From contig NZ_JAPEMU010000001.1 in NCBI RefSeq assembly GCF_026342405.1, positions 8,680,001 through 8,744,000 on the forward strand: a stretch of DNA of 64,000 nt, in the 5' to 3' direction. Positions 51,224 to 59,371 of this stretch are shown here, piece after piece. Source of the stretch: Kitasatospora sp. NBC_00240 (GTDB taxonomy: Bacteria; Actinomycetota; Actinomycetes; Streptomycetales; Streptomycetaceae). The position numbers and the translations under genes are program-made. The number at the start of each line of letters is the position of its first letter. The stretch's first letter is position 1. The notes below the pieces were generated by a model. The model saw only the letters and a program-made list of their open reading frames with translations. It was not told where the DNA came from and made no database searches.

Positions 51224-51924
51224 CTCACCACTCCGGTCATGACGGCCACGGGTACGGACAGGAAGCCGGCGGTCAGCACCAGGGCCAGGCCGTTGGCGGT
51301 GGCCTTCAGCGCGCGGTCCCGGCGGGCGTTGTTGGCGCCCAGGGTCTGGGCGGCGCTCCAGAAGCCGTGCCGGATGTGCAGGCCGACGGCCAGCATCGCC
51401 ACGATGTAGATCACGCAGCTGTACCAGTGCGAGAACGAGGCCACGATGTTCTGGTACGGGTGCCCCTCCTCGGCGCGCGGGTTCACGGTGAGGGTGGTCA
51501 GGTCGAGGATGTGCCAGACGATGAACAGGGCCAGGATGATCCCGCCCCAGCGCATCGTCCGGGTCGCGTAGCTCGCCCGCCGTCGCCGGTGCGCGTACCC
51601 GGTCGGCCGGGCGGCCAGGTCGCGGCGGCTGAGCTGGTAGGCGGCGACGCCGTGCAGGCCGACGGCCGCGAGCAGCCCGAAGCGGGCGATCCAGAGGAAC
51701 CAGCCGTGCCCGAGGAAGGGCTGTCCGAGGGTGCGCAGCCAGGCCGCGTACCCGTTGATGTCGTCGGGGCCGAAGAAGACCTTGAGGTTTCCGAGCATGT
51801 GGAAGACGAGATAGAGCAGCATGACCAGTCCGCTGACGGCCATCACCGCCTTCTTGCCGACGGTCGACCGCCAGAGGGTCTCCAGAGTGGACGGTTTACG
51901 GCCCGTCCGAGTCGCCTGTGCCAT
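51220..51924 (-). CDS. sdhC: Succinate dehydrogenase cytochrome b subunit (b558 type)
   Basis: A 234-residue membrane protein with five helices, for example KAVMAVSGLVMLLYLVFHML and FGLLAAVGLHGVAAYQLSRR. Haem-ligand histidines are in LVFHMLGN, GLHGVAAYQ, IVWHILDL and LHIRHGFWS. It anchors SdhAB to the membrane and reduces menaquinone. ATG 51924 (MAQATRTGRK) is chosen over an upstream in-frame ATG because the extension is not protein-like. No clear ribosome site is visible, so it may be leaderless or start at the longer form. Confidence 0.9.
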
Positions 51925-51982
51925 ACCGACCACGGTAGGAATCGCCGGACGGTGCGTCCAAGACATGTTGCGGCTCGTGACC

Positions 51983-51997
51983 ATAGTCCTGGCCTAT
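51983..51997. promoter_or_regulatory. LysR-type operator ATAG-N7-CTAT
   Basis: A 15-bp interrupted palindrome fits the T-N11-A rule and the ATAGnnnnnnnCTAT shape of OxyR-class sites. It lies 11 bases before the lysR start codon and 59 bases before sdhC, in the shared divergent promoter, so autoregulation and control of sdhCAB are both plausible. Confidence 0.6.
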
Positions 51998-52007
51998 CGT
52001 GGGAGGT

Positions 52008-52940
52008 GTGCAGCTCCAGCAACTCCGCTACTTCGTCGCCGTCGCCGACGCCCGGCACTTCACCCGGGCGGCCGAGGTCGAGCATGTCGCCCAGCCCTCG
52101 CTCTCCCAGCAGATCCGCTCGCTGGAAAGGGAGTTGGGGGCCGAGCTGTTCCACCGGGCGCGGGGGAACATCGCGCTGACCGACGCCGGTGACGCCCTGC
52201 TGCCGCTGGCCCGGCGCATCCTGGCCGACACCGAGAGCGCCCGGCTGGCCGTGCAGGAGACCGTGCGGCTGCGGCGCGGCCGGGTCCGGCTCGGGGCGCC
52301 GCCGAGCCTGTGCACCAGCCTGGTGCCGGACGTGCTGCGCGGGTTCCGGGACCGGTACCCGGAGGTCACGCTGGTGGTCCGGGAGGGCGGCTCGGGGGAC
52401 TTGGTGCGCAGCCTCGGCGCCGGCGAGCTGGACCTCGCGCTGATCATCGCGCCGCCGGCCGGCGAGGCCCTCGGCCCCGCTCTCGCGGTCACCGAGCTGC
52501 TGCACGAGGAGCTGGTGCTGGTCTCGGCGGGCGGCGGTCCGCGCCGCCGCTCACGGGTGCGGGTCGAGGAGCTGCGGGACCGGCCGCTGGTGATGTTCCG
52601 CGAGGGCTACGACCTGCGGGAGACCACCGTCGGGGCCTGCCGGGCGGCGGGTTTCGAGCCGGTCTTCGCGGTCGAGGGCGGGGAGATGGACGCCGTGCTG
52701 GGCTTCGTCCGGGCGGGGCTGGGGCCGGCCGTGCTGCCCGGGATGGTGGCCGCGCTCTCGGGGCTGACCGTGACGCACTTCGCCGGCGCCGGCCTCGGGC
52801 GTACCATCGCGGTCGCGCACGGCCGGGAGGTGCCGCTGAGCCGGGCCGCCGGTGCGCTGCGGGCCGCCCTGCTGGAGCACCTGCGGGAGGCGGCCCGCAC
52901 GGGTGGGCTGCCGCCCGGCACCCGGCTGCTGCTGGTCTGA
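52008..52940 (+). CDS. LysR family transcriptional regulator
   Basis: A ~310-residue regulator. The winged HTH is LRYFVAVADARHFTRAAEVE, continuing HVAQPSLSQQIRSLERELG. The effector domain begins RVRLGAPPSLCTSLVPDVLR. It is divergent from sdhCAB with a palindromic site between, so it probably regulates that operon in response to a metabolite. GTG 52008 gives the family-typical start; GGGAGG touches it almost directly, so GTG 51999 with leaderless translation is an alternative. The OxyR cysteine pair is not evident. Confidence 0.9.
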   Translation: MQLQQLRYFVAVADARHFTRAAEVEHVAQPSLSQQIRSLERELGAELFHRARGNIALTDAGDALLPLARRILADTESARLAVQETVRLRRGRVRLGAPPSLCTSLVPDVLRGFRDRYPEVTLVVREGGSGDLVRSLGAGELDLALIIAPPAGEALGPALAVTELLHEELVLVSAGGGPRRRSRVRVEELRDRPLVMFREGYDLRETTVGACRAAGFEPVFAVEGGEMDAVLGFVRAGLGPAVLPGMVAALSGLTVTHFAGAGLGRTIAVAHGREVPLSRAAGALRAALLEHLREAARTGGLPPGTRLLLV

Positions 52941-53060
52941 TCGGGCGGGGCGGGTGGCGCCTGGGCCCCGCGCCGGCTGGCCAGAATATGCAACCCTATG
53001 GTTGCGTCTCGGTGGAGAGCCGTGCGACCATCGACCAAAGAGTCCGGGGAGGGGAACAGC

Positions 53061-53513
53061 ATGGTCGCTGACCGAATCGAGCGTGAGATCGTCATCGCGG
53101 CGCCGCCCGAGCGGGTCTGGGCGGTGCTCACCGACCCGGCGTTCCTGGGCACCTGGTTCGGCAGCGGAGGGCCGGCCGAGCTCGACCTGCGGGCCGGCGG
53201 CCGGCTGGTCTTCGACCGGCTGGAGCACGGCACGGTCCCGGCCCGGATCGAGCGGGTCGAGCCTCCGCGGTGCCTCGCGTACCGCTGGTCGCAGGGGCTT
53301 CCCGGCGAGGAGCCGGGGGAGGGCAACTCCACCCTCGTCGAGTTCACCCTGGTCCCGGACGGCGCGGCCACCCGGCTGCGGATGGTGGAGAGCGGCTTCG
53401 CCGGCCTCGACACCACGCAGGACGTCCGCCGGGCCCGGCGCGACCAGAACAACGCGGGCTGGCACCACAAGCTCGCGGAGCTGCGGCAGCACACCGAGCA
53501 GCTGGTGGTATGA
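53061..53513 (+). CDS. SRPBCC (AHSA1-like) domain protein
   Basis: A 150-residue protein. It begins IEREIVIAAPPERVWAVLTD and continues LGTWFGSGGPAELDLRAGGR, the START-like helix-grip fold of AHSA1/COG3832. ATG 53061 follows GGGGAGGGGAA. It overlaps the ArsR regulator by four bases (ATGA). Such pairs are common; the SRPBCC protein binds a hydrophobic ligand and the regulator is autogenous. Ligand unknown. Confidence 0.88.
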   Translation: MVADRIEREIVIAAPPERVWAVLTDPAFLGTWFGSGGPAELDLRAGGRLVFDRLEHGTVPARIERVEPPRCLAYRWSQGLPGEEPGEGNSTLVEFTLVPDGAATRLRMVESGFAGLDTTQDVRRARRDQNNAGWHHKLAELRQHTEQLVV

Positions 53514-54244
53514 CGCCGGCCCCCGACGCGGTGGACCGGGTGCTGGTCGCCCTGGCCGACCCGATGCGCCGCCGCATCCTGGACGGACTGGCCGCCACCG
53601 GCGACGCCACCGCGACCACCCTGGCCGGCGGGCTGCCGGTCAGCCGGCAGGCCGTCGTCAAGCACCTCGCCGTCCTCGGCCGTGCGGGCCTGGTGCTCGC
53701 CCTCCGCTCGGGGCGGGAGGTCCACTACCGGCTCTGCCCGCAGCCGCTCGACGCCACCTCGCGGTGGATGGCGGGGCTCGCCGCCGCCTGGGACCGCCGG
53801 CTGCTGGCCCTCAGAGACCTCGCCGAGGCGACCCGGGACACCGGCGTCGCCGTCCCGGTCGGTCGGGTCGCCGAGGTCACCCGGGTCGCCGAGGCCGTGC
53901 AGGCCGCGGACCGGACGTCGCACCCGCCGGCCGGCGGCGGCCCCGTCGGCGGCGCGACGGCGCACGAAGGCCCGGGGGCATCCCCGGGCCTTCGCCGGTA
54001 CCGGGGTCAGGCGGGGAGGATCGCCTCGATCGCCTCGACGACCTCCGGGGCCAGCGGCTCGGTCCGCGGGCGGATCCGGGCGGCCACCGTGCCGTCCGGG
54101 GTGATCAGGAACTTCTCGAAGTTCCAGCTGATGTCGCCGGCCTGGCCCTCGGCGTCGGCGGCCTTGGTCAGCTCGGCGTACAGCGGGTGCCGGTCGTCGC
54201 CGTTCACGTCCGTCTTCTCGAACAGCGGGAAGGAGACGCCGTAG
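53510..54244 (+). CDS. ArsR family regulator with an abnormally long 3' end
   Basis: A frame of 244 residues. Residues 1-~110 are a complete ArsR winged-helix protein (ALADPMRRRILDGLAATGDA, VSRQAVVKHLAVLGRAGLVL, GREVHYRLCPQPLD). The family is usually 100-130 residues. After ~140 the protein becomes Ala/Gly/Ser-rich, reads through the hairpin at 53966-53993 and continues 238 bases antisense into the glutathione peroxidase gene. The natural stop has probably been lost by a point or frameshift mutation, or the tail is translated junk. It is translationally coupled to the SRPBCC gene. Confidence 0.8.
   Translation: MTPAPDAVDRVLVALADPMRRRILDGLAATGDATATTLAGGLPVSRQAVVKHLAVLGRAGLVLALRSGREVHYRLCPQPLDATSRWMAGLAAAWDRRLLALRDLAEATRDTGVAVPVGRVAEVTRVAEAVQAADRTSHPPAGGGPVGGATAHEGPGASPGLRRYRGQAGRIASIASTTSGASGSVRGRIRAATVPSGVIRNFSKFQLMSPAWPSASAALVSSAYSGCRSSPFTSVFSNSGKETP
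53966..53993. terminator. Bidirectional terminator inside the ArsR reading frame
   Basis: GAAGGCCCGGGG-GCAT-CCCCGGGCCTTC, a 12-bp perfect stem, lies just after the stop of the minus-strand peroxidase gene and within the extended ArsR frame. Confidence 0.75.
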
Positions 54245-54495
54245 GTGGTGGAGCAGAAGGTCTGGATCTCCTCCGAGCTGCCCGGCTCCTGCCCGGCGAA
54301 CTGGTTGGAGGGGAAGCCGAGGACGCTGAAGCCCCGCGCCCCGTACTGCTCCTGCAGGCTCTCCAGGCCGGCGTACTGCGGGGTCAGCCCGCACTTGGAG
54401 GCGACGTTGACGATCAGCAGCGCCTTGCCCTTGTAGTCGGCGAGCGAGGCGGCCTCGCCGGACAGCGTGCGCAGCGGGATGTCGTACAGGCTCAC
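54007..54495 (-). CDS. Glutathione peroxidase family protein (thioredoxin-dependent type)
   Basis: A 162-residue peroxidase. The catalytic Cys is in LLIVNVASKCGLTPQYAGLE (Cys, not selenocysteine), with Gln in GFPSNQFAGQEPGS and Trp/Asn in ISWNFEKFLITPDG, completing the tetrad. The actinobacterial members use thioredoxin or mycothiol to reduce hydroperoxides. GTG 54495 follows GAAGGAC by 8 bases; the long upstream frame is a shadow. It is convergent with the ArsR gene. Confidence 0.92.
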   Translation of the reverse strand: MSLYDIPLRTLSGEAASLADYKGKALLIVNVASKCGLTPQYAGLESLQEQYGARGFSVLGFPSNQFAGQEPGSSEEIQTFCSTTYGVSFPLFEKTDVNGDDRHPLYAELTKAADAEGQAGDISWNFEKFLITPDGTVAARIRPRTEPLAPEVVEAIEAILPA

Positions 54496-54788
54496 GAGGG
54501 TGTCCTTCGGTCGGGTCGGTCGGGTCCGTCGGTACGGATGGTGCCATGGCGCACAACCACGACCGGGACCAGCATGTTCCGCCCCGGCGGCCCCGTTTTG
54601 CGCCACCGGCGGCGGCCCCGCACCCGGTACTTGCCGACCGCAATGGCTGAGATGGTGTGCGAATCGCCCAAACCGTGACCTACCGGTGCCCCGGAACGGG
54701 AACCCGCAGGGCCCGTGCCGCGTCGATTGCAGAGGCCGCACCACCGTGCGGCGCAGGTGGAGGCAGGAACGAACGGGGGGCGGACGCG

Positions 54789-56576
54789 ATGGACGCCGAC
54801 GCTGCGGGCAGAACCGCCGAGGACGCGGGGCGGACGGACGGCACCGGCGGCTGGGTGCTGCCCGGCTACACGCACGGCCGGGAGCTGGGCACCGGCGCCA
54901 GCGGCCGGGTGGTGCTGGCCACCCACGACGCCACCGGCACGCCCGTCGCCGTCAAGTACCTCAACCGCGCGGCCGGCGGCGACAACCTGCGGGCCGAGGC
55001 CGAGGTGCTCGGCGGCCTCCGCTCGCCGTACGTCACCCGGCTGTACGAGTACGTGGAGAGCAGGCAGGGCTGCGCCATCGTGATGGAGCTGGTCGACGGC
55101 CTCGCGCTGCGGACCCTGCTGCGCGAGGAGGGCGCCACCACCCCGCGGGCCGCGCTGGTGGTGCTCAAGGGCTCGCTGCTCGGCCTGGCCGCCGCCCACG
55201 CGGCGGGTGTGGTGCACCGCGACTACAAGCCCGGCAACGTGCTGGTGGCCGCGGACGGCAGCTCCAAGTTGGTGGACTTCGGCATCGCCGTGCGCAGCGG
55301 CGACGACCGGGACATCTCCGGCACCCCCGCCTACCTGGCGCCCGAGCAGTGGGCCGGCCGGCCCGCCTCCCCGGCGGCGGACGTCTACTCGGCGACGGTC
55401 ACCTTCTTCGAGTGCCTGACCGGCGCCCGCCCGTACGACGGCGCGACCATCGCCGAACTCGCGGTGCAGCACACCGAGGCGCCGATCCCGGACGAGCTGG
55501 CGCCCGCCGAGGTGCGGCCGCTGATCCGGGCCGGCCTGGCCAAGACCCCGACCTCCCGCCCGGACAGCGCCGCGAGCTTCGTCACCGAGCTGGAGGCCGT
55601 CGCGGTGGCCGGCTACGGGCCGGACTGGGAGGAGCGCGGTCGCGCGGAGCTCGCCGCCCTGGTGCTGGCGCTGGCGATGCTGCTGCCCTGGGGCGGCGCG
55701 GCGGCGGGCGACGGCGGCACGGCACTGGCGCACACCTCGCTGGCGCAGAGCAGCACCCCGCCCGCCGGGGCGGGCGCCGGCGCGAGCGGGTTGCGGACGG
55801 CGCCCAGGCTCGGCCGGCGCGCCAAGGTGCTGGCCGGGGCCGGCGTGGGTCTGCTGGTCGCCGGGTCCTTCGCCGGGGTGGCGGTGGCCGGCGCGAGCGA
55901 GCGGGACGCCCACACCGTGCTGGCGGTCCCGTCACCGGAGGCCACCACCACGATCGGCCCGGGGCTGCCGCCGTCCGGGACGCCCACCGCCTCGGACGGG
56001 CCGACCCCCACCGGCGAGGCCTCGCCCTCGCCCTCCGCGACGGAGTCCGGCTCGCCGTCGCCCTCGGCCTCGGCCTCGCCCAGCCCGGGCAGTACGGTCA
56101 CGGCCACCACCCGGCCGCCCACCGTCGCCCCGACCGCGAGCGGCAAGCCGTCCGCCCCCGCCACCTCCCCGGCCCCGCCGACCCCGAGCGCCACCACGCC
56201 GAGCGCCACCGTGGCGCCGCCGCCGGTGAAGGCCCGGGTGACCGGGCTCAGCCTGGACTCGTTGACCTGCGGCGGCCGCTACGACACGGTGGGCACGGTG
56301 ACCGTCCAGACGGACGGTGCCGCCGACGTCGTGCTGACGCTCAGCTGGACCCACCGGGCCAGCACCACCGCCCCCAACGTGGTGGCGGCCACCCAGACGG
56401 TGGTGATCCCGAAGGGGTCGACCGGGCTGAAGGCCGTCGCCTACCCGCACGCCTTCGGCTCCGCCGACACGTACCCGATCTGGGGCCTGCAGATCTCGAC
56501 CAGCCCGACGGCCGACCCGAGCCGGACCCTCAGGTACCGGGAGCTGTACGCCTACACCTGCAACCCGCCCCGCTGA
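54789..56576 (+). CDS. Membrane Ser/Thr protein kinase with Ser/Pro-rich stalk
   Basis: A 595-residue protein. The kinase domain is at ~18-285 with a relaxed glycine loop (LGTGASGRVVLA), Lys in VAVKYL, catalytic loop VVHRDYKPGNVLV and DFGIA, then GTPAYLAPEQWAGRPASPAAD. A membrane helix follows at ~344-366 (LAGAGVGLLVAGSFAGVAVA), then a ~110-residue Ser/Pro/Thr stalk and a ~115-residue beta-rich extracellular domain starting VKARVTGLSLDSLTCGGRYD and ending YAYTCNPPR. Two cysteines probably pair. Its ectodomain resembles that of the next gene's product. ATG 54789 follows a GGGGGGCGG stretch. Confidence 0.9.
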   Translation: MDADAAGRTAEDAGRTDGTGGWVLPGYTHGRELGTGASGRVVLATHDATGTPVAVKYLNRAAGGDNLRAEAEVLGGLRSPYVTRLYEYVESRQGCAIVMELVDGLALRTLLREEGATTPRAALVVLKGSLLGLAAAHAAGVVHRDYKPGNVLVAADGSSKLVDFGIAVRSGDDRDISGTPAYLAPEQWAGRPASPAADVYSATVTFFECLTGARPYDGATIAELAVQHTEAPIPDELAPAEVRPLIRAGLAKTPTSRPDSAASFVTELEAVAVAGYGPDWEERGRAELAALVLALAMLLPWGGAAAGDGGTALAHTSLAQSSTPPAGAGAGASGLRTAPRLGRRAKVLAGAGVGLLVAGSFAGVAVAGASERDAHTVLAVPSPEATTTIGPGLPPSGTPTASDGPTPTGEASPSPSATESGSPSPSASASPSPGSTVTATTRPPTVAPTASGKPSAPATSPAPPTPSATTPSATVAPPPVKARVTGLSLDSLTCGGRYDTVGTVTVQTDGAADVVLTLSWTHRASTTAPNVVAATQTVVIPKGSTGLKAVAYPHAFGSADTYPIWGLQISTSPTADPSRTLRYRELYAYTCNPPR

Positions 56577-56604
56577 GCCGGAACCACACGCCCAGGAGGG
56601 CAGC

Positions 56605-57522
56605 ATGACCACACCGGGAAAGCCCCCGACCGATCCCGACGAGGCGCTCACCGTCCGGCTCGACGAGGACGCCGCCGGGCGGACCGTCAAGCTGGGCCGG
56701 GTGTCCGGCGCAACCCCCGCCGGGGCGTCCCCTGCCGGTCCGGCCCCCGCCGGGGCGTCGGCGCCGGCTGCCGGTGCGTCCGCCGACGACGCGGCCACCG
56801 TCCTGGACCCGACCGCCTGGGCCACCGCCGTCCCGCCGCAGCCCGCCGTCCCGCTGCAGCCCACGGTCCCGCCGCAGCCGATGGCGCTGCCGCCCCTGGT
56901 GGGCGGTACCCGGACGCTCGGTACCTTCGGGGCCGCGGAGGACGCCACCCAGCGCCTCGACGGCCCGCCGCCGGCCGGCCACCACCCGCCCGCTCCGGTG
57001 CCCCCGCCGGTCGCCGCCCCGGAGGACGAACGCCCGCTCGCCGAGGGGGAGTTGCGCCGCTTCGGCCCGGGCGTCCCGGCGGCGGCCGCCGCCGTCTGGC
57101 ACGGCGAGGTCGAGCCCGGCCGGCCGGTCCGGCGCAAGGGCCGGCGCGGGCTGCTGGCCGTCCTGCTGCTGCTGGCCCTGCTGGCGTTGCTCGCCTGGCG
57201 CTGGTACACGCCGTCGCTGGCCGTCACCTCGGTCGCGGTCGCCACCGACCCGGCCGGCCCGCCGTGCGGCGGCGCCGCCGTCGTCACGGCCACCGCGCAG
57301 ACCAACGGCCATGCCGGCAACGTCCGTTACCGCTGGGTGCGCAGCGACGGCAGCTCGTCCGGCGAGTTGGTGCAGTCCGTTCCGGAGGGCACCCGGCAGG
57401 CCGATCTGGTGCTGCGCTGGACGTTCGACGGCCACGGCACCATGCAGGCCACCGCCACGGTCGAGATCCTCTCCCCCGGGCAGCACACCGCGGCCGCGAG
57501 CTTCACCTACTCCTGCCCCTGA
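56605..57522 (+). CDS. Single-pass membrane protein with an ectodomain like that of the upstream kinase
   Basis: A 305-residue protein. Residues 1-~175 are a cytosolic Ala/Pro-rich tail starting with Thr/Asp/Arg-rich sequence (EALTVRLDEDAAGRTVKLGR), possibly a kinase substrate. One helix (LLAVLLLLALLALLAWRW, ~182-200) precedes a ~100-residue domain (VTSVAVATDPAGPPCGGAAV, then RYRWVRSDGSSSGELVQSVP, ending ASFTYSCP). The Cys spacing (CGG at the start, YxC at the end) and strand order mirror the kinase ectodomain. It starts 28 bases after the kinase stop with AGGAGG upstream, so it is co-expressed. Confidence 0.78.
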   Translation: MTTPGKPPTDPDEALTVRLDEDAAGRTVKLGRVSGATPAGASPAGPAPAGASAPAAGASADDAATVLDPTAWATAVPPQPAVPLQPTVPPQPMALPPLVGGTRTLGTFGAAEDATQRLDGPPPAGHHPPAPVPPPVAAPEDERPLAEGELRRFGPGVPAAAAAVWHGEVEPGRPVRRKGRRGLLAVLLLLALLALLAWRWYTPSLAVTSVAVATDPAGPPCGGAAVVTATAQTNGHAGNVRYRWVRSDGSSSGELVQSVPEGTRQADLVLRWTFDGHGTMQATATVEILSPGQHTAAASFTYSCP

Positions 57523-57540
57523 GGCCCGGGCCCGTTCCAC

Positions 57541-57565
57541 CGGAGGCCCGGGTCCCGGGCCTCCG
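57541..57565. terminator. Bidirectional terminator
   Basis: CGGAGGCCCGGG and CCCGGGCCTCCG (12-bp arms around a single T) lie between the convergent membrane protein and GNAT genes. Confidence 0.65.
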
Positions 57566-57568
57566 GGC

Positions 57569-58015
57569 TCACAGGGTGATCTGGTAGAGGATGAACCCCC
57601 GGTTGACCGCCACCTGGTCGTAGAGCCGGCGGGCCGTCGCGTTCCCCTCCTGGGTGGACCAGTACACCCGGCTGCAGCCGCGTTCGCGGGCCCAGCCGGT
57701 GACGGCGGCGATCAGTGCCCGGCCGACACCGCGGCCGCGGGCCTCCGGTGCGGTGAACAGGTCCTGGAGGTAACAGACGTCCGGGGCGGTGGTGTTGGCG
57801 TGCACGAGGAAGTGCGTGAGGCCGACCAGTCGGCCGTCGAGCCGGGCGCCGAAGGCGTGCATGACGGTGTCGTCGAGGAACGCCGTCCAGGCCCGTTCGT
57901 ACATCTCCGGGGGTATCTCGCGCTGGTAGAAGTCGAGATACCCCCGGAACAGCACCTCCCAGTCGGCGCGGTCCTCCGGGGAGAGCCTGTCGATGCTGAC
58001 GCCGTCCTGGGTCAT
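57569..58015 (-). CDS. GNAT family N-acetyltransferase
   Basis: A 148-residue acetyltransferase. LQDLFTAPEARGRGVGRALI is motif A (R-G-x-G-x-G/A) and VYWSTQEGNATARRLYDQVA is motif B, followed by the last strand GFILYQI. It resembles the diamine/aminoglycoside-like group. ATG 58015 follows GGAAGGCGG. Substrate unknown. Confidence 0.88.
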   Translation of the reverse strand: MTQDGVSIDRLSPEDRADWEVLFRGYLDFYQREIPPEMYERAWTAFLDDTVMHAFGARLDGRLVGLTHFLVHANTTAPDVCYLQDLFTAPEARGRGVGRALIAAVTGWARERGCSRVYWSTQEGNATARRLYDQVAVNRGFILYQITL

Positions 58016-58244
58016 GGGTGCCGCCTTCCGCGGGTGGGGCCGTCCGGACGGCACGACTTTAACGCGTGCGCACACGCGTACGGTCCGGGCGGCCTCGGAT
58101 CCCGTGCCCGCAGCCGTTCTGCCCGCCACCCGCAGTGCCGACCGCGCGGACACCGAGCGGACCAGGACGCACGAGTGGGCCCGGCGGAGCCTCGGCCCAC
58201 CAGCGTGCAACCGCGGTCCGACGTGCAACCGCGGTACGCCCGGC

Positions 58245-58859
58245 CTAGGAATCGAACGTGATCGCCGGTGTTCCGGTGTTCCGGGCGAGGAAATGCAGCA
58301 GGTTGACGAAGCCACGGGCGTCGTCGATCGCCTTGTGCGTGTGCTCCACGTCGCCGAGCCAGTGCGGGGGCAGCTTCGGCGCCGGGAGGTCCGCGGCGGG
58401 CCGCCCGGTCAATGCCGCCGTGTACGAGCGCAGGCACAGTGCCGGCCCGTGGAAGAGACGATCCCGCTCGTAAGGGCCCTGGTGCAGCCCGTACGGGGTG
58501 AACCGACGCAGGTAGTAGTCGATCCATGTTCCGTCGAAGGACAACGGTGACGCCGCGAATGCCCGCCGGCCGGGCAGTGACCGGATCCACTCCACGTACC
58601 TGCTCATCACATCCAGGACGGGTTCGGGGTTCGTCGTCGCGGCCTCCCACGTGCCCGGCTCGGAGTCGAACCACTCCTTGGTGCGCGGGTTCGGTGCCGA
58701 CCCGGGAAGCGGTTCGAGGACGGCCTCGAATTCACCGAACGTCCGCCCGTCCATCGTCGCGGCAACAGAAGCGAACGACCGCATCGAGTTCGGGCCCGCC
58801 CACGGACCGTCCACCTCGATGTCGGTCACCACGTACGTCCAGTCACTCGGTTCAGTCAT
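58245..58859 (-). CDS. DEDDh-type 3'-5' exonuclease-like protein
   Basis: A 204-residue protein. VVTDIEVDGP corresponds to ExoI (D-x-E). DGTWIDYYLRRF supplies the middle Asp. DVEHTHKAIDDARGFVNLL gives the H-x-x-x-x-D motif of DEDDh nucleases. It probably trims RNA or DNA 3' ends. Length fits small stand-alone exonucleases. The gene is divergent from the small FDX-ACB-like gene. Confidence 0.75.
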   Translation of the reverse strand: MTEPSDWTYVVTDIEVDGPWAGPNSMRSFASVAATMDGRTFGEFEAVLEPLPGSAPNPRTKEWFDSEPGTWEAATTNPEPVLDVMSRYVEWIRSLPGRRAFAASPLSFDGTWIDYYLRRFTPYGLHQGPYERDRLFHGPALCLRSYTAALTGRPAADLPAPKLPPHWLGDVEHTHKAIDDARGFVNLLHFLARNTGTPAITFDS

Positions 58860-58951
58860 GCGGCCGACGGTACCGCCACGGCCTTTCCGCGCGGCCGGCC
58901 CTGTGGCGGCGGCGCCCGGGCCTCGACCGGAGTGCGGTTGACGGACATCCC

Positions 58952-59209
58952 ATGAGCCGGGACGCCCTGGGGGCGGACGCGGACTGTGTGGAGACGGTCG
59001 AGATCCTGACCCGGACGTTTTGCGCGGAGCTCCCGCCCCAGGCGCAGAAGCGGCTCGGGGCCCGCCCGGAGCAGGAGAACGTCCTCCTCAAGGTGGTCCT
59101 GCGGGACCTGGGCCGCACCCTCACCGACCACGACGCCAACCTGCTCCGCGACCGAATCTACGCCGCCGTCCACCAGGGCGGCAGCCACCAGTGGGCGACG
59201 AACAGCTGA
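58952..59209 (+). CDS. Small protein resembling the FDX-ACB (PheT C-terminal) domain, 85 aa
   Basis: After a short N-terminus, the segment VLLKVVLRDLGRTLTDHDAN continues LLRDRIYAAVHQ. This parallels the C-terminal anticodon-binding domain of phenylalanyl-tRNA synthetase beta (SLAxRLTxxxPDRTLTDEEVNxxRxxI). There is no synthetase core, so this is a free-standing domain of ~65-70 residues. ATG 58952 is chosen as the first start in the protein-like part; no strong ribosome site is visible. Function unknown. The domain call is moderately sure. Confidence 0.55.
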   Translation: MSRDALGADADCVETVEILTRTFCAELPPQAQKRLGARPEQENVLLKVVLRDLGRTLTDHDANLLRDRIYAAVHQGGSHQWATNS

Positions 59210-59371
59210 CCGACGGCGAGGCCGGTCCCGGACGGGGGACGCCCCGTCCGGGACCGGTGCCGTCGGTCGTCCGCCGGTCGCTGGACCATCATGTGCCCGT
59301 GCACCGGACTTGATCGTCACCACCACCGTCGGGCCGGCCCTGCGGGGCCCGGAACACGATCCGCGACATCG

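Noticed and set aside
52008..52940. True OxyR
   Set aside because: The binding site is OxyR-shaped, but the redox-active cysteine pair of OxyR is not seen and the neighbour is succinate dehydrogenase, not catalase or peroxiredoxin.
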